Source of the DNA: Nanobdellota archaeon
GTDB taxonomy: Archaea > Nanobdellota > Nanobdellia > Woesearchaeales > SM23-78
Direction of reading: 5' to 3'
Assembly (NCBI GenBank): GCA_018819305.1
Contig: JAHJQO010000013.1
Span: 1 to 35,142 of the forward strand
Length of the DNA: 35,142 nucleotides
Part shown: positions 23,305-30,509 of the stretch, piece by piece
Layout of the letters: the number at the start of each line of letters is the position of its first letter
Position numbering within the stretch: position 1 is the stretch's first letter
Position numbers and translations under genes: made by a program
Notes under the pieces: model-generated
The model's input: the letters and a program-made list of their open reading frames with translations, nothing else
What the model was told of the DNA's origin: nothing
Database searches by the model: none

Positions 23305-24303
23305 ATGAAAAAAGAGATTTATGTTTCTTGGTGCAAGGGACTTGCAGACAGTGAAGAAGCATTAAAGATTCTCAGAGAATCACCTTATGTTACTGGTGTT
23401 GAGACTCTCAATTATGACCGAGATGAGAAAAAGTTTCAAAAAGCAGGCTTAAAAGTTTCAATACATAATCCAACCAGATTCTTGAATATTGATTTGAGTG
23501 ACAGTGAATTTATTGATGTCATAACTAGTAAGGAAAATTCTCATATGCTTAATGGAATCAGAACAGAAAACGCCTATACTGCAGGATTTCACATCTGCCA
23601 TAAAATTTATTTTAAGGAAGGTAAGCTGGTTCTTAAAGATGAAATTGATGAGAAAAGCATTACAATTCATGATGAAGAAGTGGTGTTCAATAATATCTTA
23701 AATAATCTTTTACAAATAGAGAAATTAATCAATAAAGGCTTTCCCGAAGATAAAAAAAAGAAAGTGCTGTTTGAAACCAATACTTTTTATGACCCTAAAA
23801 TTCTAGAAAAAAGAGATTATAAATCTGAAAAAGAAAAACTAACTGTTGAACTGGTTAAATATTTCTCTTCACTTGAATTTTATAAAAAAATATTAAATCA
23901 TCCAAAGATTCATAATGAAAATTTTGGATTGCTTTTTGATGTTGCACATGTCATAGCTACAGCTAGCACCAATGTTCTTAGCAAAATATACAAAGGCACC
24001 CAAGATGATTTTATTAATGAACTCATTAATATAAGCAAAGGAAGAGTATATCAGCTGCATCTTAATGCACCTAAAGGTAATCTAAAAACAGGAATCATAG
24101 ATGGACATAAATCTTTTACACTGGATGAACCAAAAACTGAGCTAATATTAGGTTATGCAAAAGAAATATTAAATCAAAACCCTAATCTAACTACAGTGAC
24201 CCTTGAAATGTATACAAATCAGGAACCTGTAAAACATGCTCAAATACTTGCTGAACAAGCAGAGCTTGTTGCAAAAAAACTAGATATTGAAGTGGAGAAG
24301 TAA
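23305..24303 (+). CDS. TIM-barrel metalloprotein, xylose-isomerase/DUF692-like
   Basis: A 332-residue protein with features of the xylose-isomerase-like/AP-endonuclease-2 TIM-barrel superfamily, closest in feel to DUF692 (multinuclear iron oxidase) proteins. Candidate metal ligands are TAGFHICHK, VLFETNTFYD, GLLFDVAHV, VYQLHLNAP, GIIDGHKSF and VTLEMY. These His, Asp and Glu residues fall at strand ends in the right order. No signal peptide is present. It begins 9 bases after the aRF1 stop and ends 5 bases before the SprT-like gene, so all three may share an mRNA. The substrate is unknown, and AP-endonuclease-like DNA repair is an alternative. Confidence 0.6.
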   Translation: MKKEIYVSWCKGLADSEEALKILRESPYVTGVETLNYDRDEKKFQKAGLKVSIHNPTRFLNIDLSDSEFIDVITSKENSHMLNGIRTENAYTAGFHICHKIYFKEGKLVLKDEIDEKSITIHDEEVVFNNILNNLLQIEKLINKGFPEDKKKKVLFETNTFYDPKILEKRDYKSEKEKLTVELVKYFSSLEFYKKILNHPKIHNENFGLLFDVAHVIATASTNVLSKIYKGTQDDFINELINISKGRVYQLHLNAPKGNLKTGIIDGHKSFTLDEPKTELILGYAKEILNQNPNLTTVTLEMYTNQEPVKHAQILAEQAELVAKKLDIEVEK

Positions 24304-24308
24304 AAAAA

Positions 24309-25025
24309 ATGAATCTCGCTGAAAAAGCATTCTCAGAACTGTTTCCAGATAAAAGATTAACTAAAAATTTGAGTGTAAAATACTCAAGAGCATTCAGGGC
24401 TTACAATGCAAATGTTAAGTACACTGCTTCTTCTATGGTGTTTAATCTTTCGTATGAATGGAGAAAAGTGAGCAATGAGATAAAGATGGGTTTGATTCAG
24501 TCTCTTCTTGCCAAAGTATACAAAGAGAAAAACAAACCAATCAAAAAGACAATAAACATGGATATTTATGAGAACTTTCTCAAAAACATTGGCGATTATG
24601 CAGAAGTTAAAGAGAGCGACCCTATGCTGGAAGAAAGCTTTGAGCGTGTTAATGAGAAATACTTTAATGGATTTATTGACAAACCTAATCTTAAATGGGG
24701 AAGCATAACCTTTTCAAAACTCGGCACGTATGAATACGGAGCAAACACAGTCACTATATCAAAGGTTCTTGAAGAAGACCAGGAACTGCTGGATTATGTA
24801 ATGTACCATGAATTGCTGCATAAAAAGCACAAGTTCTACAGTAAGAATGGCAGAAGCTATCATCACACCAGCAAATTCAGGAAAAAAGAAAAAGAGTTTG
24901 ATAATCCTGATATTGAAGAAAAACTAAAGAGATTTCTGACTAAAAAACGAGTCAAAGCTGTTTTTTCTTATACAAGGAGAAAAACGACGAGAAAGCCTGG
25001 TTTTTTCCGCAACCTTTTTAAATAA
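24309..25025 (+). CDS. SprT-like zinc metalloprotein
   Basis: A 238-residue basic protein. The zinc motif is YVMYHELLHKKHKF (HExxH), with a further His in SYHHTSKFRKKEKEF as third ligand. Upstream strands (NLKWGSITFSKLGTYEYGANTVTIS) are as in SprT/Spartan-like domains. The N-terminal 100 residues are helical, and the C-terminus is strongly basic, ending RRKTTRKPGFFRNLFK, which suits DNA or RNA contact. SprT-family proteins include DNA-protein crosslink proteases; the role here is inferred only from the fold. It is in tight tandem with the TIM-barrel gene and 49 bases before aIF5A. Confidence 0.75.
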   Translation: MNLAEKAFSELFPDKRLTKNLSVKYSRAFRAYNANVKYTASSMVFNLSYEWRKVSNEIKMGLIQSLLAKVYKEKNKPIKKTINMDIYENFLKNIGDYAEVKESDPMLEESFERVNEKYFNGFIDKPNLKWGSITFSKLGTYEYGANTVTISKVLEEDQELLDYVMYHELLHKKHKFYSKNGRSYHHTSKFRKKEKEFDNPDIEEKLKRFLTKKRVKAVFSYTRRKTTRKPGFFRNLFK

Positions 25026-25074
25026 AACTCAAATCTCAGGAAATATAAGAATATAATAATCCTTAGGTGATAAT

Positions 25075-25476
25075 ATGGCTGGAGAAGTAAAAAGAAAGAG
25101 CGTGGGAAGCTTACAAGTAGGCAATTACTGTGTAATTGACGATGCAGCATGCACAGTCAGTAATATTCAGACTTCAAGGCCAGGAAAACACGGCCATGCA
25201 AAAGTAAGATTAGATGCTGTTGGCATGGTTGACGGCAGAAAAAGGCAGATTGTTATGCCAGGACATGATGAAATTGATGTTCCTATGATTGACAAGAGAA
25301 ATGCACAAGTATTAAGCATTACAGGTGATACTGCCCAGGTAATGGATGCAGATACATATGAAACTTTTGATCTCGCAATTCCAGAAGAATTAAAAGAAGA
25401 ACTAGCAGAAGGAGCAACTGTTGTTTACTGGCAAATCCTTCATGACAGAATTATGAAACAGATCAAACCGGAGTAA
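25075..25476 (+). CDS. Translation initiation factor aIF5A
   Basis: Binds the ribosome E site and helps peptide bond formation and termination. The hypusination loop is SRPGKHGHAK, with the Lys expected to be modified by deoxyhypusine synthase. The N-terminal SH3-like barrel and C-terminal OB fold (IPEELKEELAEGATVVYWQ) are complete at 133 residues. GGTGATA lies before the ATG. The stop codon falls in the loop of the first hairpin of the downstream array (CAAACCGG/CCGGTTTG). Confidence 0.96.
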   Translation: MAGEVKRKSVGSLQVGNYCVIDDAACTVSNIQTSRPGKHGHAKVRLDAVGMVDGRKRQIVMPGHDEIDVPMIDKRNAQVLSITGDTAQVMDADTYETFDLAIPEELKEELAEGATVVYWQILHDRIMKQIKPE

Positions 25477-25575
25477 GCCGGTTTGAGCGTGCCAAAAATC
25501 TTTGATTTTTAAGCACAAATCAAAAATGAGTGAACTCATTTTTGGTTGCACCAAAAAGCAAAGCTTTTTGAGTGC
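25464..25575. repeat. Array of four hairpins between aIF5A and L40e
   Basis: H1 is CAAACCGG/CCGGTTTG (25464-25485) and spans the aIF5A stop. H2 is GTGC-C-AAAAATC, loop TTT, GATTTTT, GCAC (25489-25516). H3 is CAAAAATGAGT/ACTCATTTTTG, loop GA (25521-25544). H4 is GCAC-CAAAAAGC, loop AAA, GCTTTTTG-A-GTGC (25548-25575). The linkers TTTGAGCGTGC and AAATCAAAAA recur at the other hairpin loci. The array could act as transcript terminator or RNA processing site. Confidence 0.8.
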
Positions 25576-25604
25576 AAATCAAAAACGAATAAATGTGAAA
25601 CAAA

Positions 25605-25766
25605 ATGGTAAAATTCCCAGAAGCAGAAGCAAGGCTTTTTAAGAACATATTTGTATGCAGAAAATGCAAAAGCAAGGTTCGAGCATCAAACCTAAAAGTC
25701 ATAGCTGGCAAAATACGATGCAGAAAATGCAATTCAAAGGTTTTAAGGCCGATTAAGAAGAAATAA
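25605..25766 (+). CDS. rpl40e: Ribosomal protein L40e
   Basis: This 53-residue gene is too short for the ORF track; the minus-strand ORF listed there is its shadow. It starts MVKFPEAEARLFKNIFVCRKC, continues with IRCRKCNSKV and ends LRPIKKK. FPEAEARLF and the two CxxC pairs (C18/C21, C39/C42) are the L40e zinc-finger pattern. It follows aIF5A across the hairpin array, probably as part of a translation operon. Confidence 0.9.
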   Translation: MVKFPEAEARLFKNIFVCRKCKSKVRASNLKVIAGKIRCRKCNSKVLRPIKKK

Positions 25767-25785
25767 ATAGTTTTCTAACCAAAAC

Positions 25786-25793
25786 TTTAAAAA
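25786..25793 (+). promoter_or_regulatory. TATA box of the site-2 protease gene
   Basis: TTTAAAAA ends 26 bases before the ATG at 25820. Confidence 0.55.
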
Positions 25794-25819
25794 CCCGTTA
25801 ATCAATAAATTGAATTAAT

Positions 25820-26989
25820 ATGAGTTTTTTGAGTTTTATTCTTCAGAATAAGTGGATAATATTATTTTATCTACTAATTATTGTCTTTATAGTTGTCAAG
25901 AGAAAAAAGTTTCAGTTTCAGGCAAAGTTCATTGCTTTGTACAGAACAAAATTCGGCCTGAAATTCATTGATCGAATAGGAACAAAACATTCTGAATTCA
26001 TCAAAATCCTCGGATATATGGGAATTGGAATTGGTTATGTTGGCATGATTACAATTATAGGATTTATTGTCAAAGGTATTGTTGACTTAATACTCAATCA
26101 TAATGCACCAGCAGTTATTGCTCCTGTAATACCTGGTATACCCATACCTGGCAGTCCTATATTTGTTCCTTTCTGGTATGGCATAATCGCATTATTCATT
26201 GTAGTGCTTATTCACGAATTTTCTCATGGTATTGTTTCAAGAGCACACGGCATACCAGTGCATAACTCAGGCATTGTATTCTTTGGTCCTTTAATTGGTG
26301 CTTTTGTTGAGCCTGATGAGAAAAAATTGCAAAAACAAAGTGATGTTGTCAAATACAGTGTTTTTGCTGCAGGACCCTGGTCAAATGTTATAACAGCAGC
26401 CCTTGCCCTGCTAATACTTAGCTTTGTATTTAATCCAGCAATCAATGCTGTTGCACAACCAACAGGATTTAGTTTTTTAGAAATAACTTCTGGCATGCCT
26501 GCAGAAATTGCTGGTCTTGAAGCAGGCGTTGTTTATAACAAGGTCAATAATATAATAGTTCTAACAATTCCTGAATTCGCAGCAGCTCTTGGCGATTTAG
26601 AAGCTGGTGAAACAGTGCTTATTGGCAATGATGATATAATGTATTCTGTTATAGCTATTGAAAATCCAGAAGCAGCTGATACTGGAATCATAGGTGTTCA
26701 GTTTCATTCTCAAAAAAACACGCATTTTACAAATCAAAATAATGTCTTTGTTAAATTATTAATCTGGTTCAACGGCCTGTTCACATGGATATTCATCCTC
26801 AGCTTGGGTCTTGGACTCGCAAACCTGCTTCCATTAGGTCCTGTAGACGGAGGAAGAATGATTCAGATAAGCCTTGAAAAAATCATAGGAAAGAAAAAAG
26901 GCGACCATGTATGGAAGAAAATAACCTTATTATTAATAATAGTACTAGTCATACTTTTGATTGTGCCAATACTTAGAGTTATAATTTAA
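25820..26989 (+). CDS. Site-2 protease-like membrane zinc metalloprotease (M50)
   Basis: Intramembrane protease family. There are several hydrophobic segments (about 8-27, 60-90, 118-140, 190-215, 320-345, 365-389). The zinc site is IHEFSHGI (HExxH), and the third ligand motif is NLLPLGPVDGGRM (NxxPxxxxDGG). Between them is a soluble PDZ-like insert (about 220-300, SGMPAEIAGLEAGVVYNKVN). Length 389 is normal for archaeal S2P homologues. Substrates are unknown; membrane-bound regulators are the usual targets. It has its own promoter behind L40e. Confidence 0.92.
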   Translation: MSFLSFILQNKWIILFYLLIIVFIVVKRKKFQFQAKFIALYRTKFGLKFIDRIGTKHSEFIKILGYMGIGIGYVGMITIIGFIVKGIVDLILNHNAPAVIAPVIPGIPIPGSPIFVPFWYGIIALFIVVLIHEFSHGIVSRAHGIPVHNSGIVFFGPLIGAFVEPDEKKLQKQSDVVKYSVFAAGPWSNVITAALALLILSFVFNPAINAVAQPTGFSFLEITSGMPAEIAGLEAGVVYNKVNNIIVLTIPEFAAALGDLEAGETVLIGNDDIMYSVIAIENPEAADTGIIGVQFHSQKNTHFTNQNNVFVKLLIWFNGLFTWIFILSLGLGLANLLPLGPVDGGRMIQISLEKIIGKKKGDHVWKKITLLLIIVLVILLIVPILRVII

Positions 26990-27008
26990 GTGATAAATTC
27001 TTTTTTTA

Positions 27009-27092
27009 ATTGTTAAAGTTTATTTAACACCAAAAACCATATGGTTTTTGATTGTTAAAGTTTATTTAACACCAAAAATAATATGATTTTTG
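27009..27092. repeat. Two tandem 42-bp repeats with hairpins
   Basis: The unit (27009-27050, 27051-27092) starts ATTGTTAAAGTTTATTTAAC, itself a GTTAAA/TTTAAC hairpin. Each ends in a palindrome, CAAAAACCATATGGTTTTTG in copy 1 and CAAAAATAATATGATTTTTG in copy 2. One C-G pair is replaced by T-A in copy 2. The array lies just upstream of the TATA box of the methylase gene. Confidence 0.85.
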
Positions 27093-27098
27093 ATTAAC

Positions 27099-27106
27099 TT
27101 TTTAAA
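27099..27106 (+). promoter_or_regulatory. TATA box of the TrmJ-like gene
   Basis: TTTTTAAA ends 22 bases before the ATG at 27129, the leaderless spacing. Confidence 0.55.
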
Positions 27107-27128
27107 CCATTCTCAAATTCTAAGATAA

Positions 27129-27815
27129 ATGATTAGTGTTGTGCTTATTGAACCAGAGAACTCTGCAAACATTGGAAGTGTTGCAAGGGTTATGGCGAAT
27201 TTTGGTGTCAATAATCTTGTTCTTATTAATCCAAAGTGCAAGATAAATGAGGAAAGCAGGCGCCTTGCTAAAAATGCACAAAAAATTCTTGACAAAGCAA
27301 AAATTAATGGTTTTAACTCACTGGCTAAATTTGACTGCTTAATTGGCACTACAAGCAAGCTTGGTAATGATTATAATATTCTAAGAAGTCCTTTAACACC
27401 TGATCAGCTGGGGAAAAAACTTAAAGAAATAAAAAACAGAAAAATTGCATTGATTCTTGGGAGAGAAAGTGATGGTTTAAGAAACAAGGAAATCAAGCTG
27501 TGTGATTTCACAGTCACTATTCCTACAAGCAGAAACTACAAAGCCCTAAACATAAGCCATGCTGTTGGTGTTCTTCTTTATGAAATTTTCAAAGAGCAAA
27601 ACACAAAAGAAATAATGAAACCTTATACTCCTATTAGTATTAAAGAAAAAGAGCAAATCCTAAAGTTACTTAATAATGCAATGAAAAAAATGGATTTCAC
27701 CACTCTGAGAAAAAAAGACACTCAGCTCAAAGTTTGGAAACGAATGATTAGCAAGAGTTTTATGACCAAAAGAGAAGCATACGCATTGATGGGATTTCTG
27801 AAGAAAATAAAGTAG
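27129..27815 (+). CDS. trmJ: TrmJ/SpoU-family tRNA 2'-O-methyltransferase
   Basis: A SPOUT (trefoil-knot) methylase that in archaea and bacteria methylates the ribose at tRNA position 32. The N-terminus VVLIEPENSANIGSVARVMANFG has the conserved Asn and Arg, ALILGRESDGLRNKEI is motif 2 and IPTSRNYKALNISHAVGVLLYEIF is motif 3 with the knot. A helical C-terminal dimerisation tail follows (about 165-228). Length 228 is typical. The last codons (MGFLKKIK) and following bases are repeated twice downstream. The exact tRNA target is inferred from family. Confidence 0.9.
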   Translation: MISVVLIEPENSANIGSVARVMANFGVNNLVLINPKCKINEESRRLAKNAQKILDKAKINGFNSLAKFDCLIGTTSKLGNDYNILRSPLTPDQLGKKLKEIKNRKIALILGRESDGLRNKEIKLCDFTVTIPTSRNYKALNISHAVGVLLYEIFKEQNTKEIMKPYTPISIKEKEQILKLLNNAMKKMDFTTLRKKDTQLKVWKRMISKSFMTKREAYALMGFLKKIK

Positions 27816-27998
27816 GGGCTTGACGACCAAAGGGAGGAAACCCCTGCTTTTGACGAGATTTTTTGCAAAAATCTCCGCAGATGGGATTTCTGAAGAAAAT
27901 AAAGTAGGGGCTTGAGCGTTTTTTAAGCGAAACCCCTTTTTTGATTAAACTTTTCCTAAAAGTTTACGCAAATGGGTTTTTTGAAGAAGATTAAATAG
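27788..27998 (+). repeat. Triplicated 3' end of the trmJ-like gene with hairpin-bearing spacers
   Basis: Copy 1 is the gene end (27788-27823). Copy 2 (27880-27915) is identical over 36 bases, including the stop and AGGGGCTTGA. Copy 3 (27972-27998) again spells MGFLKKIK-stop, with five substitutions that are all synonymous. The periods are 92 and 91 bases. Both spacers share AGGGGCTTGA, AAACCCCT and TTTTGA, and both carry a 9-bp hairpin: GAGATTTTT/AAAAATCTC in the first, TAAACTTTT/AAAAGTTTA in the second. Both end in CGCA before the next ATGGG. Confidence 0.88.
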
Positions 27999-28027
27999 CT
28001 TTATAAATCACTGAAAAATTCTAAACA

Positions 28028-28035
28028 TTTATATA
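28028..28035 (+). promoter_or_regulatory. TATA box of the MscS gene
   Basis: TTTATATA ends 23 bases before the ATG at 28059. A GAGGAAGGT sequence also lies between them, so an alternative upstream start with an RBS is possible. Confidence 0.5.
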
Positions 28036-28058
28036 AAAAAAGAGGAAGGTTATATATA

Positions 28059-29081
28059 ATGATCGTTGAATTAGCTTCGGGAACTCTTTTTGACATGAGT
28101 ACACCTTTAGGAAAAGTATTCATACCTATATTTATAGGAATAGTTACCATTATAGTTGCCAACTTAATCAACATTCTTATGAAAAAAGGCTTTAAAACGG
28201 CAGAGCGCGCACTTGAAAAGCATGCTGCAAATACAAAAGATGAATATCATAAAGATAAAATTGCTTCTGAAAAAACCAAGTTTGTATTTATGAGAAGGAT
28301 TACTACAGGGATTATTTATTTAATAGGAATCATATTACTCATAAGTACTATTCCATCTTTGAAAACATTTTCTTATTCATTACTGGCAGGAGCAGGAGTG
28401 TTTGCTATAATAATTGGTTTTGCAACACAAAAAACTTTTGCCAACATAATATCTGGGCTTATGATTTCTATAAGCCAGCCTTTTAGAGTGGGTGACAGAG
28501 TTAGATTCCAGGATGAATATGGAACAGTGCAGGACATAACATTAAGGCATACTGTACTTAAAACCTGGGATAACAGATATGTAATCATACCAAATGATTT
28601 GATCAACCAAGAAGTCATCAATAATTATACTATTGGGGATGAAAAAATTCTAGCCACAGTGGAAATAGACATAAGTTATGACTCAGATATTGATTTAGCC
28701 AGAAAAATCATGCATGAGGAAATACTTAAACATCCAAAATATATTGACAATCGAACAGATGCAGACCTGCTGGAAGGAAAAGACCCTGTAAAAGTGCGAG
28801 TTGTGGGTTGCGGTGATTTTAGTGTAAAACTCAGAGGCTATTACTGGGTAGCCAACCAGCCAGACAACATGATTTCAGGATATGAACTAACAGAGAGCAT
28901 AAAAAAGAGATTTGACAAAGAAGGTGTTGAGATTCCTTTCCCATACAGAACTGTTGTGTTTAAAAAAGATATTCAAAAACCTAAAAAACTCAAAGCAGGT
29001 AAAAAGACTGCAGTAAAACAAGTAAGAAAAAAAGCATCTAGAAAAACAGCAGGAAAGAAAGCCAAAAAAAAGAAGAAATAA
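28059..29081 (+). CDS. MscS-type mechanosensitive channel with lysine-rich tail
   Basis: Tension-gated channel releasing solutes on osmotic downshock. Transmembrane segments are at about 20-40 and 82-100. The pore-lining third helix and beta domain follow in LLAGAGVFAIIIGFATQKTFANIISGL and FRVGDRVRF. YVIIPNDLINQEVINNYT and EGVEIPFPYRTV are the C-terminal cytoplasmic signature. At 340 residues it is a compact MscS. The last 35 residues are almost only Lys, Ala, Thr and Arg (KKAGKK-type), histone-tail-like and unusual for the family. It could bind nucleic acid or lipid headgroups. Its promoter lies just after the trmJ repeat array. Confidence 0.92.
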   Translation: MIVELASGTLFDMSTPLGKVFIPIFIGIVTIIVANLINILMKKGFKTAERALEKHAANTKDEYHKDKIASEKTKFVFMRRITTGIIYLIGIILLISTIPSLKTFSYSLLAGAGVFAIIIGFATQKTFANIISGLMISISQPFRVGDRVRFQDEYGTVQDITLRHTVLKTWDNRYVIIPNDLINQEVINNYTIGDEKILATVEIDISYDSDIDLARKIMHEEILKHPKYIDNRTDADLLEGKDPVKVRVVGCGDFSVKLRGYYWVANQPDNMISGYELTESIKKRFDKEGVEIPFPYRTVVFKKDIQKPKKLKAGKKTAVKQVRKKASRKTAGKKAKKKKK

Positions 29082-29094
29082 AATAATAAAATAA

Positions 29095-30084
29095 CTACAT
29101 CCATTTCTTTTTTCTAAAGTACCAGAACATCAGAACAGCAACTGTTATCATTATCCCTATAATAATATAATAACCTACAGGCCAGAAAAGTTCAGGCATA
29201 TATCTAAAGTTCATACCATATACCCCTGTGATAAATGTCAGCGGCATAAAAATAGTGGTTATTATAGTCAGTTTTTTCATAACTTCATTCATTCTGTTAG
29301 ATGCAGCAGTCATCTGAGTTGAAAGAACAGATGTATAAGCTTCAAAAGTGCTGTTAAGCAAGTCTCTTTGAGTTTCCAGCTCAGTATGCACTCGCATAAT
29401 ATTATCATAAACATCCCTAAAGTATATGCATGTCAAAGGCCTGACATAAGGAACATCCCTCCGCGTCAGCTTATTAATAACATCCCTTTGCGGAGCAATA
29501 CTTTTCTTCATATGCAGCACTTCCCTTTTCATTCGCATAATCTCTTTTAGTATGTTCTTCGGAGGATTATGAGATACCACAGCAGATTCTAATTCAGCAA
29601 TATATCCATCCCATTTCTCAATCATAGGAAAATAAAGATCCAGAAAAAAGTCAATTATTTCATACATAAAAAAATCAGGTGTTCTGTTGGTGATTTTTTT
29701 AGACTTTTGCAGCTTATCAGCCAGGTGCTCAACACTTGGCGATTTATAATTATGAATCGTAACAAGAAAATTATTGCCAAGACAAAAATCTATTTCTCTT
29801 TGCCGGATAGCACCATTATTAAGGTCTGCTGCCACACTGTGCAGAACAATGAAAAGATAATCTTCAAATAATTCTATCTTCGGCAATTCAATTGACTTTT
29901 TACAGTCCTCAATTGTCAGTGCGTGCACATTGAAAGTGTTCTGAAAAAACACATATTCATCATCTTTAGGTTTTTCAAAATCAACCCATATCGCTGCTTT
30001 TTTATCTTTTAGATATTTCTTCAACTGCTTAGGAGAAACATTACTCAATACCTTCTTATTTTTACATACAAAGATTCGCATCAT
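29095..30084 (-). CDS. corA: CorA-type magnesium/divalent metal transporter
   Basis: A 329-residue protein with a large N-terminal cytoplasmic domain, a long stalk helix and two C-terminal transmembrane helices (about 270-290 and 303-322). They are joined by the signature VYGMNF (GMN) and an acidic-poor loop (RYMPELFWPVG). The helix preceding the pore, MKKLTIITTIFMPLTFITG, is typical of CorA. It could start at either of two adjacent Met codons. The gene follows the AT-hook wHTH gene by 31 bases, so regulation by that protein is possible but not shown. Confidence 0.94.
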   Translation of the reverse strand: MMRIFVCKNKKVLSNVSPKQLKKYLKDKKAAIWVDFEKPKDDEYVFFQNTFNVHALTIEDCKKSIELPKIELFEDYLFIVLHSVAADLNNGAIRQREIDFCLGNNFLVTIHNYKSPSVEHLADKLQKSKKITNRTPDFFMYEIIDFFLDLYFPMIEKWDGYIAELESAVVSHNPPKNILKEIMRMKREVLHMKKSIAPQRDVINKLTRRDVPYVRPLTCIYFRDVYDNIMRVHTELETQRDLLNSTFEAYTSVLSTQMTAASNRMNEVMKKLTIITTIFMPLTFITGVYGMNFRYMPELFWPVGYYIIIGIMITVAVLMFWYFRKKKWM

Positions 30085-30115
30085 TTTTCAAAGATTATTT
30101 TTCAAAGCTTAAAAA

Positions 30116-30445
30116 TTATTTTCCTCTTTTTTTACCTTCAAAATAAGCTTTTACTCTGGCTTCTATCTTGGGCTTTGCACCTGTACCTAGCGCATAGTAT
30201 TTTTTCTCTGCTTCACCGCCCCAGGAATAATCTCCTTTTTCCATCTTAATAGTTTCCAGTTTGAACTCTCCTAGTGCAACGCCTTTTTTCAGATGATAAT
30301 AAATAACTCTCAAAGTAACCTTGGGAAAAAGAGCAACATAATCCTTGTATAATTCATATCCATATGCTTTTCCCTTGAAAAACAGAATTTCAATAAGATT
30401 CTGTCGAATACTGCTGCCTATAGGCCGCCCCCTTTTTTTCTTCAT
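30116..30445 (-). CDS. PadR-like winged-helix protein with AT-hook-like N-terminus
   Basis: A 109-residue protein. It begins KKKRGRPIGS, an AT-hook core (RGRP) that contacts the minor groove of AT-rich DNA. A winged helix follows: LIEILFFKGKAYGYELYKDYV and RVIYYHLKKGVALGEFKLETI, close to the PadR pattern, then YYALG and a basic C-terminus. TTTAAATA on the minus strand (30466-30473) is 20 bases from the ATG, indicating a leaderless mRNA. It is upstream of corA on the same strand. Confidence 0.75.
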   Translation of the reverse strand: MKKKRGRPIGSSIRQNLIEILFFKGKAYGYELYKDYVALFPKVTLRVIYYHLKKGVALGEFKLETIKMEKGDYSWGGEAEKKYYALGTGAKPKIEARVKAYFEGKKRGK

Positions 30446-30509
30446 AATAATATTTTTGTATCTTATTTATTTAAATGTTGCGATTAATTTTCAATAGGGT
30501 AAAGAAATA

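Noticed and set aside
25520-25732. 70-aa minus-strand ORF
   Set aside because: It is antisense to the real L40e gene on the plus strand.
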